Shown piece by piece: positions 15,183 to 25,312 of a stretch of DNA of 32,986 bases. Position numbers and translations under genes: made by a program. Source of the DNA: Sphingomonas bacterium. Lineage in GTDB: Bacteria > Pseudomonadota > Alphaproteobacteria > Sphingomonadales > Sphingomonadaceae. The notes beneath the pieces are model-generated. The model saw nothing but the letters and a program-made list of their open reading frames with translations. It made no database searches and had not been told where the DNA came from. How positions within the stretch are numbered: the stretch's first letter is position 1; each line of letters begins with the position of its first letter. The DNA lies in assembly GCF_028292945.1 (NCBI RefSeq), contig NZ_JAQGLJ010000109.1, forward strand, positions 1-32,986, given 5' to 3'.

Positions 15183-15856
15183 CGGCGGCGTATCGCCTGA
15201 AGGGCATCGGCTGGCTGGCGGCACTCGCCGTGGTCGTGCTCGGCTTCTACCTCGTCTCGTCACGGGTCGCGTCCGAGCGGCAGAAGCTGGACGTACTGAA
15301 CCGCTCGATCGCGGCCGCCGAGCGCGATATCCGCGCGCTGGAAACCGAGTTCGACACGCGGGCCAATCTGGCGCAGCTGGAACGGTGGAACGGCGATACG
15401 CTGTCGCTCGCCGCGCCCACGGCCGCGCAGTTCCTGCACGACGATGCCGCGCTTGCGTCGTTCGACCCTTACGCGGTCGGGCTGCCGGGCGTGAAGGTCG
15501 CGGCGCTGGTCGTGCCGGCGATGGCCCTCGAGGCCGCCCCTACGCCAGTCGAGGTGACCGCCGCTACGCAGGCCCCCGCGCTTGCACCGGCACCGGCACC
15601 GGCATCGGCAGTGATCAAGGTTGCTGCGCTCGCTCCGGTCCGCCCGGTCATCACCGATGCTGCAATTCGCGCTGTTGCGCCCAGCGGCCGCGACGCTCCG
15701 GCGATCGCGCGACTCGCCCAGGCGGCGCGAGCGACGGCGGCGGTGGCGAAGGTGCGGCCGCAGGCGGTGGCGATGCTGGACCGCCAGCTGCTGTCCGACA
15801 CGACATTTGGTGACATCATGAGCGGAGCGCGCCGGGAAGCGGGTCGCGGACGGTGA
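15179..15856 (+). CDS. ftsL: FtsL-like division protein
   Basis: A 225-residue protein in the ftsL position between rsmH and ftsI. FtsL is a single-pass inner-membrane protein that pairs with FtsB and joins FtsQ to the FtsWI synthase. It has a short cytoplasmic N-terminus, one membrane helix (about 12-32, [20 protein letters not shown]), then a coiled-coil stretch ([29 protein letters not shown]). FtsL is usually about 100-120 residues. Here a further 120 residues rich in Ala, Pro and Val follow ([12 protein letters not shown]). ATG 15179 overlaps the rsmH stop (ATGA). Identification rests on position, the helix and the coiled coil, since FtsL sequences diverge. Confidence 0.8.
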   Translation: MTAAYRLKGIGWLAALAVVVLGFYLVSSRVASERQKLDVLNRSIAAAERDIRALETEFDTRANLAQLERWNGDTLSLAAPTAAQFLHDDAALASFDPYAVGLPGVKVAALVVPAMALEAAPTPVEVTAATQAPALAPAPAPASAVIKVAALAPVRPVITDAAIRAVAPSGRDAPAIARLAQAARATAAVAKVRPQAVAMLDRQLLSDTTFGDIMSGARREAGRGR

Positions 15857-17559
15857 CCATGGTCGTCGCCCGCCCGCTGCCGGCGCGGCGCGGCAACCAG
15901 CGCGGTGCGCTGGTCGCGGTGGCACATACCCGGCTGATGATGGGGATGCTGCTGTTCGCCGCCGCGGTGGCGCTCGTGATCGGCCGGCTGGCCCTGCTGG
16001 CGGCGTTCGGCGGCGCGGAGGCGCGCGCGACCGTGGCGACGCTGGCGGCGCGCAGCGACATCGTCGACCGCAACGGGCATCCGCTCGCGCGCACGATCGA
16101 CGCATGGACGATCGCCGTCCATCCGCGCCAGATCATGGGCGACAAGTCGGAGCTTGCCGGCAGGCTCGCGGCGCTGATGCCCGATCGGGGCGATCAGACG
16201 TGGTTTCATGCACAACTGACCAAGGACGTCGCCTTCACCTATCTGCAGCGCCGTGCCGCGCCGGCACTGGTCGAGCAGGTCAACGCGCTGGGCGAGCCGG
16301 CGCTGGTGTTCGCGCGCGAGACGCAGCGGCTGTACCCGCAATCGACCATGGCTGCGCACGCGCTGGGCTTCCTGTCCGCCGACGGGCACGGGATGAGCGG
16401 GATGGAGCGGGTGCTGGATGCACAATTGCTCGATCCCAAGGCCCGCGGCGTGCCGGTGCAGCTGTCGCTCGATACGCGCGTGCAGGCGGCGATGGAGTCC
16501 GAGCTGGGCCGGGCGATGGGGGCCTATCAGGCAAAGGCCGCCTCGGGGCTGGTGCTGGACGTCCACACCGGCGAGCTGCTGGCGATGGTGTCGCTGCCGG
16601 TGTTCAACCCCAACCGCGTCGGCATGGCGGGCACGGAGCAGCTGCGCAACGTCAACACCCAGAGCGTCTACGAGCTGGGTTCGGCGTTGAAGCCGATCGC
16701 GATCGCGGCCGCGATCGACTATGGCGTCGTGACGTCGATGTCGCGCCGCTTCAATGCGGCGCAACCGCTGAAGGTCGGTCGGTTCACGATCAAGGACGAC
16801 CATGCGCAGAACCGCTGGCTGAACATCCCCGAAACGCTGATCCATTCGTCCAACATCGCCACCGCGCGCATCGCCGACGAAATCGGGGCGGCGCGGATGC
16901 AGGCGTGGTTCCGCAAGCTGGGCTTCGACAAGAAGCCGGAGATCGAGCTGATCGAGAAGGGGCGGACGCTGTGGCCGACCTTCTGGGCGCGGACGACGAC
17001 CATGACGACGGCGTACGGACATGGCATGGCGGTGACGCCGCTGCACCTCGCAAACGCCTACGCGACGCTCGTCAATGGCGGCATCGCCCGGCCCGCGACG
17101 CTGCTGAAGAAGCCGGCCGGACCGGTTCCGGGCACGCGCGTGATGAGCGAGGCGACCAGCGCGCGGCTGCGCCAGCTGCTGCGGCTGATCGTGCTGGAGG
17201 GCACCGGTCGCAAGGCCGAAGCGCCGGGCTATCGCGTCGGCGGCAAGACCGGCACCGCCGAGGTGGCGACCGGCGGGGGTTACGCCAAGAACGCCAACGT
17301 CTCCACCTTTGCCGCCGCGTTCCCGATGGATGCGCCGCGGTTCGTGGTGATCGCGATGATGGACTCGCCCAAGCGCGTCGAGGCGAACCAGTTCCAGACC
17401 ACCGCCGCCTATACCGCCGCGCCCGTGGTCAGCCGCGTGATCTCACGCACTGGCGCCATCCTGGGTGTGTTGCCCGACGAGCGCCGCGAGGTCGATCTCG
17501 CGGACCTTCGCCCGATGATCTGGCGCGCGCCGGGCGAGGTTGGCGCGCATGGCGAATAG
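15853..17559 (+). CDS. ftsI: Septal peptidoglycan transpeptidase FtsI (PBP3)
   Basis: A 568-residue class B penicillin-binding protein that crosslinks septal peptidoglycan with FtsW. One membrane helix (about 30-50, MGMLLFAAAVALVIGRLALL) anchors it. The pedestal domain has DIVDRNGHPLA. The transpeptidase motifs are SALK (in ELGSALKPIAIA), SSN (HSSNIATARIA) and KTG (VGGKTGTAEVA). All three are intact, although SALK replaces the SxFK seen in many FtsI. GTG 15853 overlaps the ftsL stop; an in-frame ATG two codons on (15859) is also possible. It ends 3 bases before murE. Confidence 0.95.
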   Translation: MTMVVARPLPARRGNQRGALVAVAHTRLMMGMLLFAAAVALVIGRLALLAAFGGAEARATVATLAARSDIVDRNGHPLARTIDAWTIAVHPRQIMGDKSELAGRLAALMPDRGDQTWFHAQLTKDVAFTYLQRRAAPALVEQVNALGEPALVFARETQRLYPQSTMAAHALGFLSADGHGMSGMERVLDAQLLDPKARGVPVQLSLDTRVQAAMESELGRAMGAYQAKAASGLVLDVHTGELLAMVSLPVFNPNRVGMAGTEQLRNVNTQSVYELGSALKPIAIAAAIDYGVVTSMSRRFNAAQPLKVGRFTIKDDHAQNRWLNIPETLIHSSNIATARIADEIGAARMQAWFRKLGFDKKPEIELIEKGRTLWPTFWARTTTMTTAYGHGMAVTPLHLANAYATLVNGGIARPATLLKKPAGPVPGTRVMSEATSARLRQLLRLIVLEGTGRKAEAPGYRVGGKTGTAEVATGGGYAKNANVSTFAAAFPMDAPRFVVIAMMDSPKRVEANQFQTTAAYTAAPVVSRVISRTGAILGVLPDERREVDLADLRPMIWRAPGEVGAHGE

Positions 17560-17562
17560 CAC

Positions 17563-18993
17563 GTGAAGCTCGGCGCGCTGACCGGCAACGGCGAGGGGGC
17601 CGCCGTGACCGGCTTCGCGATCGACCATCGCAAGGTGGCGCCCGGCACGGTGTTCGGCGCGTTCGCCGGCGCGCGGGTGAACGGGGAAAGCTTCATCGCC
17701 GACGCGGTGCGTTCCGGCGCGGTGGCGGTGGTGGCGCGTCCGGAGGCCGTCGTAGCCGGCGCGGTGCATGTTGCCGACGACGAGCCGCGACAGCGGTTCG
17801 CCGAGCTGGCAGCACGGTATTTCGCGCCGTTTCCCGACGCCTGCGTTGCGGTGACGGGAACCAACGGCAAGACTTCGACCGTAGAGCTGACGCGGCAGCT
17901 GTGGCGGATGGCCGGGCACCACGCGGCGTCGATCGGCACGCTGGGCGTAACCACGGCGGACGAGCGCGTGACGACGGGGCTGACCACGCCCGACGTGGTG
18001 ACCTTCCTGTCCAATGTCGCCGGGCTCGCGCGCGAGGGCGTGACGCACCTGGCGTTCGAGGCGTCGAGCCACGGCCTGACGCAGTATCGTACCGAGGGCC
18101 TGCCGGTGGCGGCAGCGGCGTTCACCAACCTGAGCCGCGATCATCTCGACTATCACGGCGACATGGCGGCGTATTTCACCGCCAAGCTTCGGCTGTTCTC
18201 GGAGGTGCTGAGTTCCGACGGCGCGGCGGTGGTGTGGGCGGACGACCCGGCGGCGGCGCGGGTGATCGATCTGGCACGCGAGCGGGGCAACCGGCTGCTG
18301 ACGGTCGGCGAGCGGGGCGACTGCCTGCGGCTGGTCGGGCGGGAGCCGACGCTGTTGGGGCAGGGGCTGACGATCGAGGCGGAGGGGCGCACGCATCATG
18401 TGCGCCTGCCGCTGATCGGCGGCTATCAAGCCGCCAACGCACTGGTCGCAGCGGGGCTGGTGATCGCGACCGGCGGGCCGGTGGCTGAGACGCTCGCCAA
18501 TCTGGCGCGGTTGCAGCCGGTGCGCGGGCGGCTGGAGCGGGCGGCGATCACGCGGTCGGGTGCGCCGGTCTATGTCGACTACGCTCATACCCCCGATGCG
18601 ATCGCGGCGGCGGCATCGGCGCTCAAGCCGCATGCGGGCAGCCAAGGATCGAAGGGCCGGCTGATCCTGGTGTTCGGCGCAGGCGGCGACCGCGATGCCG
18701 GCAAGCGCGAGGACATGGGGCGCGTCGCGATCGAAAGCGCGGATCGCGTGATCGTCACCGACGACAATCCGCGTACCGAAGACCCCGCCGCGATCCGCGC
18801 GGCCGTGCTGAAGGGCGCGATCGGTGCGGCCGAAATCGGGGACCGGCGCGACGCGATCGCGACGGCGGTGGCGGACGCCGGGCCGCAGGACATCGTGCTG
18901 ATCGCGGGCAAGGGCCACGAGCAGGGGCAGGTCGTCGGCGATCTGGTGCTGCCGTTCGACGATGTCGCCGTGGCGCGGGAGTGTTGTTCGTGA
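17563..18993 (+). CDS. murE: UDP-MurNAc-L-Ala-D-Glu:meso-DAP ligase
   Basis: A 476-residue Mur ligase that adds the third stem residue in the cytoplasm. ATP-binding loop VTGTNGKTSTVELT (about 100-115). The Mg/lysine region is SRDHLDYHGDMAAYFTAKLRLF, with the lysine that is carbamylated in Mur ligases. The C-terminal DNPR motif (DDNPRTEDP) marks specificity for meso-diaminopimelate over lysine. GTG 17563 is 3 bases after the ftsI stop. A REPIN-like element starts 3 bases after its stop. Confidence 0.96.
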   Translation: MKLGALTGNGEGAAVTGFAIDHRKVAPGTVFGAFAGARVNGESFIADAVRSGAVAVVARPEAVVAGAVHVADDEPRQRFAELAARYFAPFPDACVAVTGTNGKTSTVELTRQLWRMAGHHAASIGTLGVTTADERVTTGLTTPDVVTFLSNVAGLAREGVTHLAFEASSHGLTQYRTEGLPVAAAAFTNLSRDHLDYHGDMAAYFTAKLRLFSEVLSSDGAAVVWADDPAAARVIDLARERGNRLLTVGERGDCLRLVGREPTLLGQGLTIEAEGRTHHVRLPLIGGYQAANALVAAGLVIATGGPVAETLANLARLQPVRGRLERAAITRSGAPVYVDYAHTPDAIAAAASALKPHAGSQGSKGRLILVFGAGGDRDAGKREDMGRVAIESADRVIVTDDNPRTEDPAAIRAAVLKGAIGAAEIGDRRDAIATAVADAGPQDIVLIAGKGHEQGQVVGDLVLPFDDVAVARECCS

Positions 18994-18996
18994 CTG

Positions 18997-19144
18997 CCCT
19001 CTCCCGCAAGCGGGAGAGGGACAGCCGCCAAGGGCGGCAGGGGGAGGGTATGACGTACGTCGCTGAGCCCACGCCTGGTTCTCATGTCGGGCCTTCACCC
19101 TGGCCGCTTTGCGGCCTGTCCCTCTCCCGCGCGCGGGAGAGGGG
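18997..19144. repeat. REPIN-like pair of palindromes between murE and murF
   Basis: Left unit: CCCTCTCCCGC-AA-GCGGGAGAGGG (18997-19020), a perfect 11-bp stem, then ACA and a second hairpin GCCGCC..GGCGGC (19024-19038). Right unit is the mirror image: GGCCGC-TTT-GCGGCC (19102-19116), TGT, then a perfect 24-bp palindrome (19120-19143). The mirrored order of major and minor palindromes is the layout of a REPIN. GACGTACGTC (19052-19061) is a further palindrome in the middle. It fills the only long gap within the murE-ftsA part of the operon. Palindromes of this sequence are dispersed in sphingomonad genomes, from general knowledge. Confidence 0.8.
19136..19143 (+). promoter_or_regulatory. murF ribosome binding site supplied by the REPIN arm
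   Basis: GGAGAGGG, the last arm of the right palindrome, ends 4 bases before ATG 19148. It is the only Shine-Dalgarno-like sequence near the murF start. In RNA it can pair with the left arm of the same palindrome, so folding would hide the site and coupling from murE is lost. Confidence 0.6.
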
Positions 19145-19147
19145 ATG

Positions 19148-20509
19148 ATGTCGCTCTGGACCTCGCACGAGATCGTGACTGCAACGGGCGGTGCCGCATC
19201 GAGCGACTTCGCCGTCACCGGCGTCGCGTTCGACTCGCGCGAGGTCGGTCCGGGCGACCTGTTCGTCGCCCTCGGCGGCGAGGCCACCGACGGCCACCGC
19301 TTCCTCGATCAGGCATTCGCACAAGGCGCGGCCGGCGCGATCGTGTCGCAGCCTTGCGGGCAGCCACACGTCCTCGTTACCGACACCTTCGCCGCGCTCA
19401 ACGATCTTGCCCGTGCGGCCCGCGCGCGAACGCACGCCACTGTGATCGGCGTCACCGGGTCGGTCGGCAAGACGAGCGCCAAGGAGGCGCTGTACGCGGC
19501 GCTGGACCGGGGCACGCCGGGCCGCGTCCACCGATCGGTGAAGAGCTACAACAACCATGTCGGCGTGCCCTTGAGCCTCGCGCGCATGCCGCGCGACGGC
19601 GACTATGCGGTGTTCGAGATGGGCATGAATCATGCCGGCGAACTTGCTGAACTGACGCGGATCGTCCGCCCGCATGTCGCGCTCGTGACCACGGTCGCAG
19701 CGGTGCACATGGAGTTCTTCGCCGACGAAGCGGCGATTGCCGACGCCAAGGCGGAGATCTTCCAAGGACTGCAGCCCGGTGGCACCGCGATCGTCCCGTT
19801 CGACAACCCGCATCGCGACCGGCTGATCGCCGCCGCGCGGCCTCATACCCAACGGATCGTGACGTTCGGTACGGGTGAGGGCGCGGACGTGCGGGCGGTG
19901 GAGGCGATGCGATCGGGCGTCGGCGGCAGCTTCGTGACCGCGCGGCTCGGGGAGCGGGAATTGAGCTTCACGCTCTCGCAGCCGGGCACGCATTGGGTCT
20001 CGAACGCGCTCGGCGTGCTGGCAGCCGTGGACGCTGCGGGCGGCGATCTGGGACTGGCGGGTCTTGCGCTGGCGGAGCTTGGCGGGCTGCCGGGACGCGG
20101 CGCCCGGTTCCAAGCGGCGGTGGCGGGCGGGACGGCGCTGGTGCTGGACGAGAGCTATAACGCCAACCCGGCGTCGATGCGCGCGACGCTGGCGGTGCTT
20201 GGCGATGAGCCGGGGCGGCATGTCGCGATCCTCGGCACGATGGCCGAACTGGGCGACGATTCAGCTGCTTACCATGCGGAGCTCGCGCAGCCGGTGATCG
20301 ACGCGCGCGTCGAAACGATTCTCCTCGTCGGTGAAGCGATGGCACCCCTCGCCGACGCGCTTGAGCAAAAGGTTAACGTGGTGCATGTGCCCGATGCGTC
20401 GGCAGCGATCGTTGTGCTGCCGGATGTCGTGCAAGCCGGCGACACGGTGCTGGTCAAGGGTTCCAATTCGGTCGGTCTGTCGCGCGTCGTCGCGGCGCTC
20501 GGGGGTTAG
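19148..20509 (+). CDS. murF: UDP-MurNAc-tripeptide--D-Ala-D-Ala ligase
   Basis: A 453-residue Mur ligase that adds D-Ala-D-Ala to complete the pentapeptide. N-terminal region MSLWTSHEIVTATGG and GVAFDSREVGPGDLFVAL; ATP loop GVTGSVGKTSAKEAL (about 100-115). Then KSYNNHVGVPLSLARM, EMGMNHAGELAEL and the late DESYNANPASMRATL, all MurF hallmarks. ATG 19148 is preferred over the adjacent ATG 19145 for spacing. An in-frame extension into the repeat (to 19109) is just palindrome translated. It abuts mraY with no gap. Confidence 0.95.
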   Translation: MSLWTSHEIVTATGGAASSDFAVTGVAFDSREVGPGDLFVALGGEATDGHRFLDQAFAQGAAGAIVSQPCGQPHVLVTDTFAALNDLARAARARTHATVIGVTGSVGKTSAKEALYAALDRGTPGRVHRSVKSYNNHVGVPLSLARMPRDGDYAVFEMGMNHAGELAELTRIVRPHVALVTTVAAVHMEFFADEAAIADAKAEIFQGLQPGGTAIVPFDNPHRDRLIAAARPHTQRIVTFGTGEGADVRAVEAMRSGVGGSFVTARLGERELSFTLSQPGTHWVSNALGVLAAVDAAGGDLGLAGLALAELGGLPGRGARFQAAVAGGTALVLDESYNANPASMRATLAVLGDEPGRHVAILGTMAELGDDSAAYHAELAQPVIDARVETILLVGEAMAPLADALEQKVNVVHVPDASAAIVVLPDVVQAGDTVLVKGSNSVGLSRVVAALGG

Positions 20510-21580
20510 ATGCTGTTCTGGATTGCCGAGCAGCTGGGTTTCCCGGGGCTGCTCAACCTCATCCGCTACCAGTCGTTCCGGACCGGCGCGGCGGTGGCGA
20601 CGGCGCTGTTCATCGGCCTGCTGATCGGGCCGAAGTTCATCGGCTGGCTGCGCGTGCGGCAGGGCAAGGGCCAGCCGATCCGCGCCGACGGCCCGCAGAC
20701 GCATCTCGCCAAGCGCGGTACGCCGACGATGGGCGGGTTGATGATCCTGACCGCGATGGGGTGCTCGATCCTGCTGTGGATGGACCTCGCCAATCCCTAC
20801 GTCTGGGCGTGCCTGTTCGTGACCTTCGGGTTCGGCGCGATCGGGTTCATGGACGATTACGACAAGGTCAAGAAGGCGACGACGGCGGGCATTCCGGGTC
20901 GCGTTCGGCTGCTGCTGGAATTCGTCATCGCCGGCATTGCGGCGGTCATCATCATGGGTGAGAACGGGCCGCATCTGTACCTGCCGTTCACGCAGCGGAT
21001 GTATTTCGACCTGGGCTGGTTCTTTCCGATCTTCGCCGCCTTCACGATCGTCGCCTTCGGCAATGCGGTGAACCTGACCGATGGGCTGGACGGCCTCGCG
21101 ACGATGCCGGTCATCATCGCCTCGGTCGCGTTCATGGTCATCGTCTACCTCGCGGGCAACGCGAAGTTCGCCGAGTATCTGGGTATCCCGCATGTCGCGC
21201 GGGCCGGCGAGCTGGCGATATTCTGCGGTGCGGTCGTGGGCGCGGGGCTGGGCTTCCTGTGGTACAACGCGCCCCCGGCGGCGGTGTTCATGGGCGATAC
21301 CGGCTCGCTTGCCCTGGGCGGCGCACTGGGGACGATCGCGGTGGTCGCGCATCACGAGATCGTGCTGGGCATCATCGGCGGGCTGTTCGTGGTCGAGGCG
21401 CTGTCGGTGATCATCCAGGTGTTCTGGTACAAGCGCACCGGCAAGCGCGTGTTCCGGATGGCGCCGATCCATCACCATTTCGAGGCGCTGGGCTGGAGCG
21501 AGCCGACGGTGGTGATCCGGTTCTGGATCGTCTCGTTGGTCTTGGCGCTCGCCGGGCTTTCGACGTTGAAGCTGCGGTGA
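20510..21580 (+). CDS. mraY: Phospho-MurNAc-pentapeptide transferase
   Basis: A 356-residue integral membrane enzyme that makes lipid I from UDP-MurNAc-pentapeptide and undecaprenyl phosphate. About ten hydrophobic helices. Conserved loops: [32 protein letters not shown] (the DDxxK catalytic aspartates), [13 protein letters not shown], and the C-terminal [11 protein letters not shown], all intact. It starts at the base after the murF stop and overlaps murD by GTGA. Confidence 0.97.
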   Translation: MLFWIAEQLGFPGLLNLIRYQSFRTGAAVATALFIGLLIGPKFIGWLRVRQGKGQPIRADGPQTHLAKRGTPTMGGLMILTAMGCSILLWMDLANPYVWACLFVTFGFGAIGFMDDYDKVKKATTAGIPGRVRLLLEFVIAGIAAVIIMGENGPHLYLPFTQRMYFDLGWFFPIFAAFTIVAFGNAVNLTDGLDGLATMPVIIASVAFMVIVYLAGNAKFAEYLGIPHVARAGELAIFCGAVVGAGLGFLWYNAPPAAVFMGDTGSLALGGALGTIAVVAHHEIVLGIIGGLFVVEALSVIIQVFWYKRTGKRVFRMAPIHHHFEALGWSEPTVVIRFWIVSLVLALAGLSTLKLR

Positions 21581-22929
21581 TCACCGCGCGCGCCTGGGCT
21601 GGGCAGCGGTACGCCGTGTTGGGGCTGGCGCGCTCGGGCCTTGCAACCGTTGACGCGCTGCTACGGTCTGGCGCCAGCGTCAGCGCTTGGGATACCGACT
21701 TTGCGAACCGTGAGGCAGCTCTCGACGTGGCGATGCGGTACTTCTCCGCGCTACCCGCGCGTTCCGAAGGTGCAGATCAGTCGTTTAGCGACGAGGATCT
21801 ACTGGGAGACAAGCTGGACTACGACATCGCGGCCTTTGACGCGCTGATCATGTCGCCCGGCGTGCCGCTCAACACGCATCCGCTTGGCGCGACAGCGCGC
21901 GATGCCGGGGTGCCGGTGATCGGCGACATCGAGCTGTTCGCGCAGGCGCGCGCCGCGCTGCCCGCGCACAAGGTGGTCGGGATCACCGGCACCAACGGCA
22001 AGTCGACCACCACCGCGCTGGTCCACCACATCCTTCAGACAGCTGGCGTGCCGACGTTGATGGGCGGCAATATCGGTCTGCCCATTCTCGCGCAGGAGCC
22101 GCTGCCGGAGGGCGGGGTGTATGTGCTGGAGCTGTCGAGCTATCAGCTCGATCTGACGCAGACGCTCGACTGTGACGTGGCGGTACTGCTCAACGTCACG
22201 CCCGATCACCTCGATCGCTATGAGAGCTTCGAGGCTTACGCCGCGTCGAAGGCCCGGCTTTTTGCCATGCAATCTCCGAAGCATGAGGCGATCGTCGGCA
22301 TCGGCGACCTGCCCTCCGCCAAGATCGCCCGGAGTCTCGCCGATCGCGGCGAGCATCTGACCAAGATCGCGCCGGGCGTGTGCCTGGACCAGCGCCACTG
22401 GCCGGCATTGCAGGGACCGCACAATGCGCAGAACGCGCTGGCGGCGATCGCGGTGGCGAAGGCGCTGGGCGTAAGCGAGCACCACATCGACGCAGGGCTG
22501 GCGAGCTTCGCCGGGCTGGCTCACCGTATGGAGCGGGTGGGCGAGCGCGGCGGCGTGCTGTTCGTCAACGATTCCAAGGCGACCAACCCGGACAGTGTCG
22601 CGCCTGCGCTTGCCGCCTTCGAGCGCGTGCACTGGATCTTGGGCGGGCGCGCAAAGGGCGACGATCTCGACGCCTGCGCTCCGCATTTCGGGCATGTGGC
22701 GCGCGCCTATACGATCGGCGAGGCGGGGCCGGTATTCGCGCGCGCGCTCGCTGGACGTGTTCCGGTGGAGGAAGCTGGCACGCTCGACCGCGCGGTGACG
22801 CGCGCCACGGCGCAGGCGAAGGCCGGCGATACGGTGCTGTTCAGCCCGGCCGCCGCAAGCTTCGACCAGTTCCGCGACTATGAGCACCGCGGCGACACGT
22901 TCCGCACGTTGGTGGAGGCGCTGCCATGA
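21577..22929 (+). CDS. murD: UDP-MurNAc-L-Ala--D-Glu ligase
   Basis: A 450-residue Mur ligase that adds the second stem residue. N-terminal uracil-binding domain [20 protein letters not shown] loop [15 protein letters not shown]; then [26 protein letters not shown], and [13 protein letters not shown]. The N-domain between AWD (about 44-46) and DALIMSPG has about 47 residues, against about 31 in E. coli MurD. The extra segment is polar and its codons are less GC-rich. GTG 21577 overlaps the mraY stop; the stop overlaps ftsW (ATGA). Confidence 0.95.
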   Translation: MITARAWAGQRYAVLGLARSGLATVDALLRSGASVSAWDTDFANREAALDVAMRYFSALPARSEGADQSFSDEDLLGDKLDYDIAAFDALIMSPGVPLNTHPLGATARDAGVPVIGDIELFAQARAALPAHKVVGITGTNGKSTTTALVHHILQTAGVPTLMGGNIGLPILAQEPLPEGGVYVLELSSYQLDLTQTLDCDVAVLLNVTPDHLDRYESFEAYAASKARLFAMQSPKHEAIVGIGDLPSAKIARSLADRGEHLTKIAPGVCLDQRHWPALQGPHNAQNALAAIAVAKALGVSEHHIDAGLASFAGLAHRMERVGERGGVLFVNDSKATNPDSVAPALAAFERVHWILGGRAKGDDLDACAPHFGHVARAYTIGEAGPVFARALAGRVPVEEAGTLDRAVTRATAQAKAGDTVLFSPAAASFDQFRDYEHRGDTFRTLVEALP

Positions 22930-24164
22930 CCGATGCCAGGGTGGACGGGGCGGCGCGGCTTACGGGCCGCGATCTGGTGGCGAGGGTGAAGCGGCGTGGC
23001 GGGCGTGGCGACCGGTCGCCGCTGGGGACCTGGTTCTGGGACATTGACCGGATGCTGCTGGGCCTGACCTTTGCGCTGATCGTCATCGGGCTGGTCGCGG
23101 TCGCCGCCGCCAGTCCGGCGACCGCGCTGCGCTATTCGGGCGAGAAGCATCAGGTCGCGCCGCTCTATTATTTCTGGCGGCAGCTGATGTGGGTCGGCGT
23201 GTCCGCGCCGGTGCTGATCGCGGTGTCGATGCTGCCGGTCGCGACCGCGCGTCGCTTCGCGCTGGCGGGCGCGGTGTGCTTCGGGGTGCTGCTGGCGCTG
23301 ACACCGTTCCTGGGTTCGGTCGTCAACGGCGCGCGGCGCTGGCTCGATCTGGGCGTATCGCTGTTCCAGCCGTCGGAGTTCCTGAAGCCATTCTTCATCG
23401 TCGCGGTCGCCTGGATCCTGTCGCTCAAGTCCAAGGAGGAAGAGCTGCCGGTGGTGGCGATCACGATGGCGATGACCGGCGTCGTCGCGGGTCTGCTGAT
23501 GATGCAGCCCGATTTCGGGCAGACGGTGATCTATTGCACCGTCTGGTTCGCACTGCTGTGCATTGCGGGCACGCCCGTGCGCGTGCTGGCCGGCCTCGCA
23601 TCGCTGGCGCCAGTGGGGCTGGTGACGGCATATTTCTTCTACGGCACGGCACGCGAGCGGATCGATGCGTTCCTGTTTCCGGGCCTGGAGGGCGACGGCG
23701 CAGCCGATCACTTCCAGACCGACGCCGCGCACGCGACGCTGACCGCGGGCGGCTGGACCGGGACGGGACCCGGCGGCGGGGTGCGCAAGTTCGGGCTGCC
23801 CGAGGCGCACACCGACTATATCTTTTCGGTGATCGGCGAGGAGTTCGGGCTGATCGCGTGCATGGTGATCGGCATGGTGTTCCTGGCGATCGTGGTGCGG
23901 GTGTTCGTCAAGCTGCTGGACGAGCAGGACGAGTTCAAGCTGCTCGCGGCGTCGGGGCTGGCGGTGCAGTTCGGGTCGCAGGCGCTGGTGTCGATGGCGG
24001 TCAATACCGGGCTGGCGCCGTCGAAGGGCATGACGCTGCCGTTCATCAGCTATGGCGGGTCGTCGATGATCGCGCTGTCGCTCGGCATGGGGCTGCTGCT
24101 GGCGTTCACGCGGCGCAACCCGTTCCTGACGCGCAGCCCCTATGTCGTGAAGTGGGGCAGTTGA
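22926..24164 (+). CDS. ftsW: Septal peptidoglycan polymerase FtsW
   Basis: A 412-residue SEDS-family glycosyltransferase that polymerises lipid II at the septum with FtsI. A 35-45-residue basic cytoplasmic lead precedes about ten membrane helices. SEDS signatures: [22 protein letters not shown], read in two halves, then [15 protein letters not shown], and [17 protein letters not shown] near the end. The catalytic Asp is expected in the large periplasmic loop (near the [16 protein letters not shown] region) but was not pinned down. ATGA overlap with murD; a TGATG overlap with murG. Confidence 0.95.
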   Translation: MTDARVDGAARLTGRDLVARVKRRGGRGDRSPLGTWFWDIDRMLLGLTFALIVIGLVAVAAASPATALRYSGEKHQVAPLYYFWRQLMWVGVSAPVLIAVSMLPVATARRFALAGAVCFGVLLALTPFLGSVVNGARRWLDLGVSLFQPSEFLKPFFIVAVAWILSLKSKEEELPVVAITMAMTGVVAGLLMMQPDFGQTVIYCTVWFALLCIAGTPVRVLAGLASLAPVGLVTAYFFYGTARERIDAFLFPGLEGDGAADHFQTDAAHATLTAGGWTGTGPGGGVRKFGLPEAHTDYIFSVIGEEFGLIACMVIGMVFLAIVVRVFVKLLDEQDEFKLLAASGLAVQFGSQALVSMAVNTGLAPSKGMTLPFISYGGSSMIALSLGMGLLLAFTRRNPFLTRSPYVVKWGS

Positions 24165-25312
24165 TGCGCGGCAAGCACTACGTCCTGGCCGCCGGCGGCA
24201 CGGGTGGGCACATGGTCCCGGCGGCCGCGCTCGCGACCGAACTGACCGCGCGGGGGCATCGCGTGGCGCTGGTGAGCGATGCGCGCGGCGTGCGGTTTCC
24301 GGGGCTGTTCGAGGGCATCCAGACGCACGTGCTCCCGGCCGGGCGGTTCCAGACCCGCAAGCCGCTGGGCTGGCTGCCCGCGGCGCGCGAGATGTGGCGT
24401 GGGCGGGCAATGGCGCGCGAGCTGTACGCGACGTTCAAGCCCGCCGCCGTGATCGGGTTTGGCGGCTATCCTGCGTTCCCCGCGCTGCTGGCCGCCTTTG
24501 CGGACAAGATCCCGACGGCGGTGCACGAGCAGAATGCGGTGCTGGGGCGCGTCAACCGGCTGGTCGCGCGCCGCGTCGACGCGATCGCGACGTCGTACGA
24601 CAGCACCGAGCGGCTCTCGGCGAAGCTGGCGGGCAAGGTCCACACCGTCGGCAATCCGGTGCGCGAGGCGGTGCTGGCGTTGCGCGCCAAGCCGTATCCG
24701 CTGCTGGAGGAGGACGGCATCTTCCGCGTGCTCGTCACCGGCGGCAGCCAGGGTGCGAACGTGCTGAGCCAGGTGGTGCCCGACGGGCTGGCGATGCTGC
24801 CCGTCACGTTTCGCCGCCGGCTGCAGGTGACGCATCAGGCCCGGATCGAGGACATCGACGCAGCGCGCGCGAGCTATGCCGCGCACCAGATTCCCGCCGA
24901 TCTGGCGACCTACATCCCCGACATGCCCGAGCAGCTGGCCTGGGCGCATCTGGTGATCGCGCGCGCAGGCGCCTCGACGATCGCCGAGCTGACCGCTGCG
25001 GGCCGACCGGCGATCCTGGTGCCGCTGCCCGGTGCCACCGACGACCACCAGACCGCCAATGCGCGCGAGATCACGCAAGCCGGCGGCGCGCGGACGATCG
25101 CGCAGGGGCAGTTCACCGCGGTAGAGCTGGCCAAGCAGATGCAGAAGCTGGGGCTCGACCCGGCCGCGCTGGAGAATGCCGCAGGGCGCGCCAAGAGCGT
25201 CGGCAAGCCCAGGGCGGTCAGCGATCTCGCAGACCTGGTCGAAAGCCTCGACGCGCCGGTGTCGCGCCTGCCGGTGGTGGCACGCGGGCCGGTGAAGGAG
25301 GCCTGGGCGTGA
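24164..25312 (+). CDS. murG: Lipid II-forming GlcNAc transferase MurG
   Basis: A 382-residue GT28 enzyme at the cytoplasmic membrane face that adds GlcNAc to lipid I. The G-loops are [12 protein letters not shown] (start) and [11 protein letters not shown]. Other signatures are [38 protein letters not shown] and [14 protein letters not shown]. The C-terminus has about 15 residues past the usual end ([15 protein letters not shown]). ATG at 24164 overlaps the ftsW stop, and its stop overlaps the murC GTG. Confidence 0.96.
   Translation: MRGKHYVLAAGGTGGHMVPAAALATELTARGHRVALVSDARGVRFPGLFEGIQTHVLPAGRFQTRKPLGWLPAAREMWRGRAMARELYATFKPAAVIGFGGYPAFPALLAAFADKIPTAVHEQNAVLGRVNRLVARRVDAIATSYDSTERLSAKLAGKVHTVGNPVREAVLALRAKPYPLLEEDGIFRVLVTGGSQGANVLSQVVPDGLAMLPVTFRRRLQVTHQARIEDIDAARASYAAHQIPADLATYIPDMPEQLAWAHLVIARAGASTIAELTAAGRPAILVPLPGATDDHQTANAREITQAGGARTIAQGQFTAVELAKQMQKLGLDPAALENAAGRAKSVGKPRAVSDLADLVESLDAPVSRLPVVARGPVKEAWA

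Noticed and set aside
18991..19144. Start of murF within the REPIN at 19109
   Set aside because: The extra residues are only translated palindrome; MSLWTS matches the usual MurF N-terminus and has the Shine-Dalgarno sequence.
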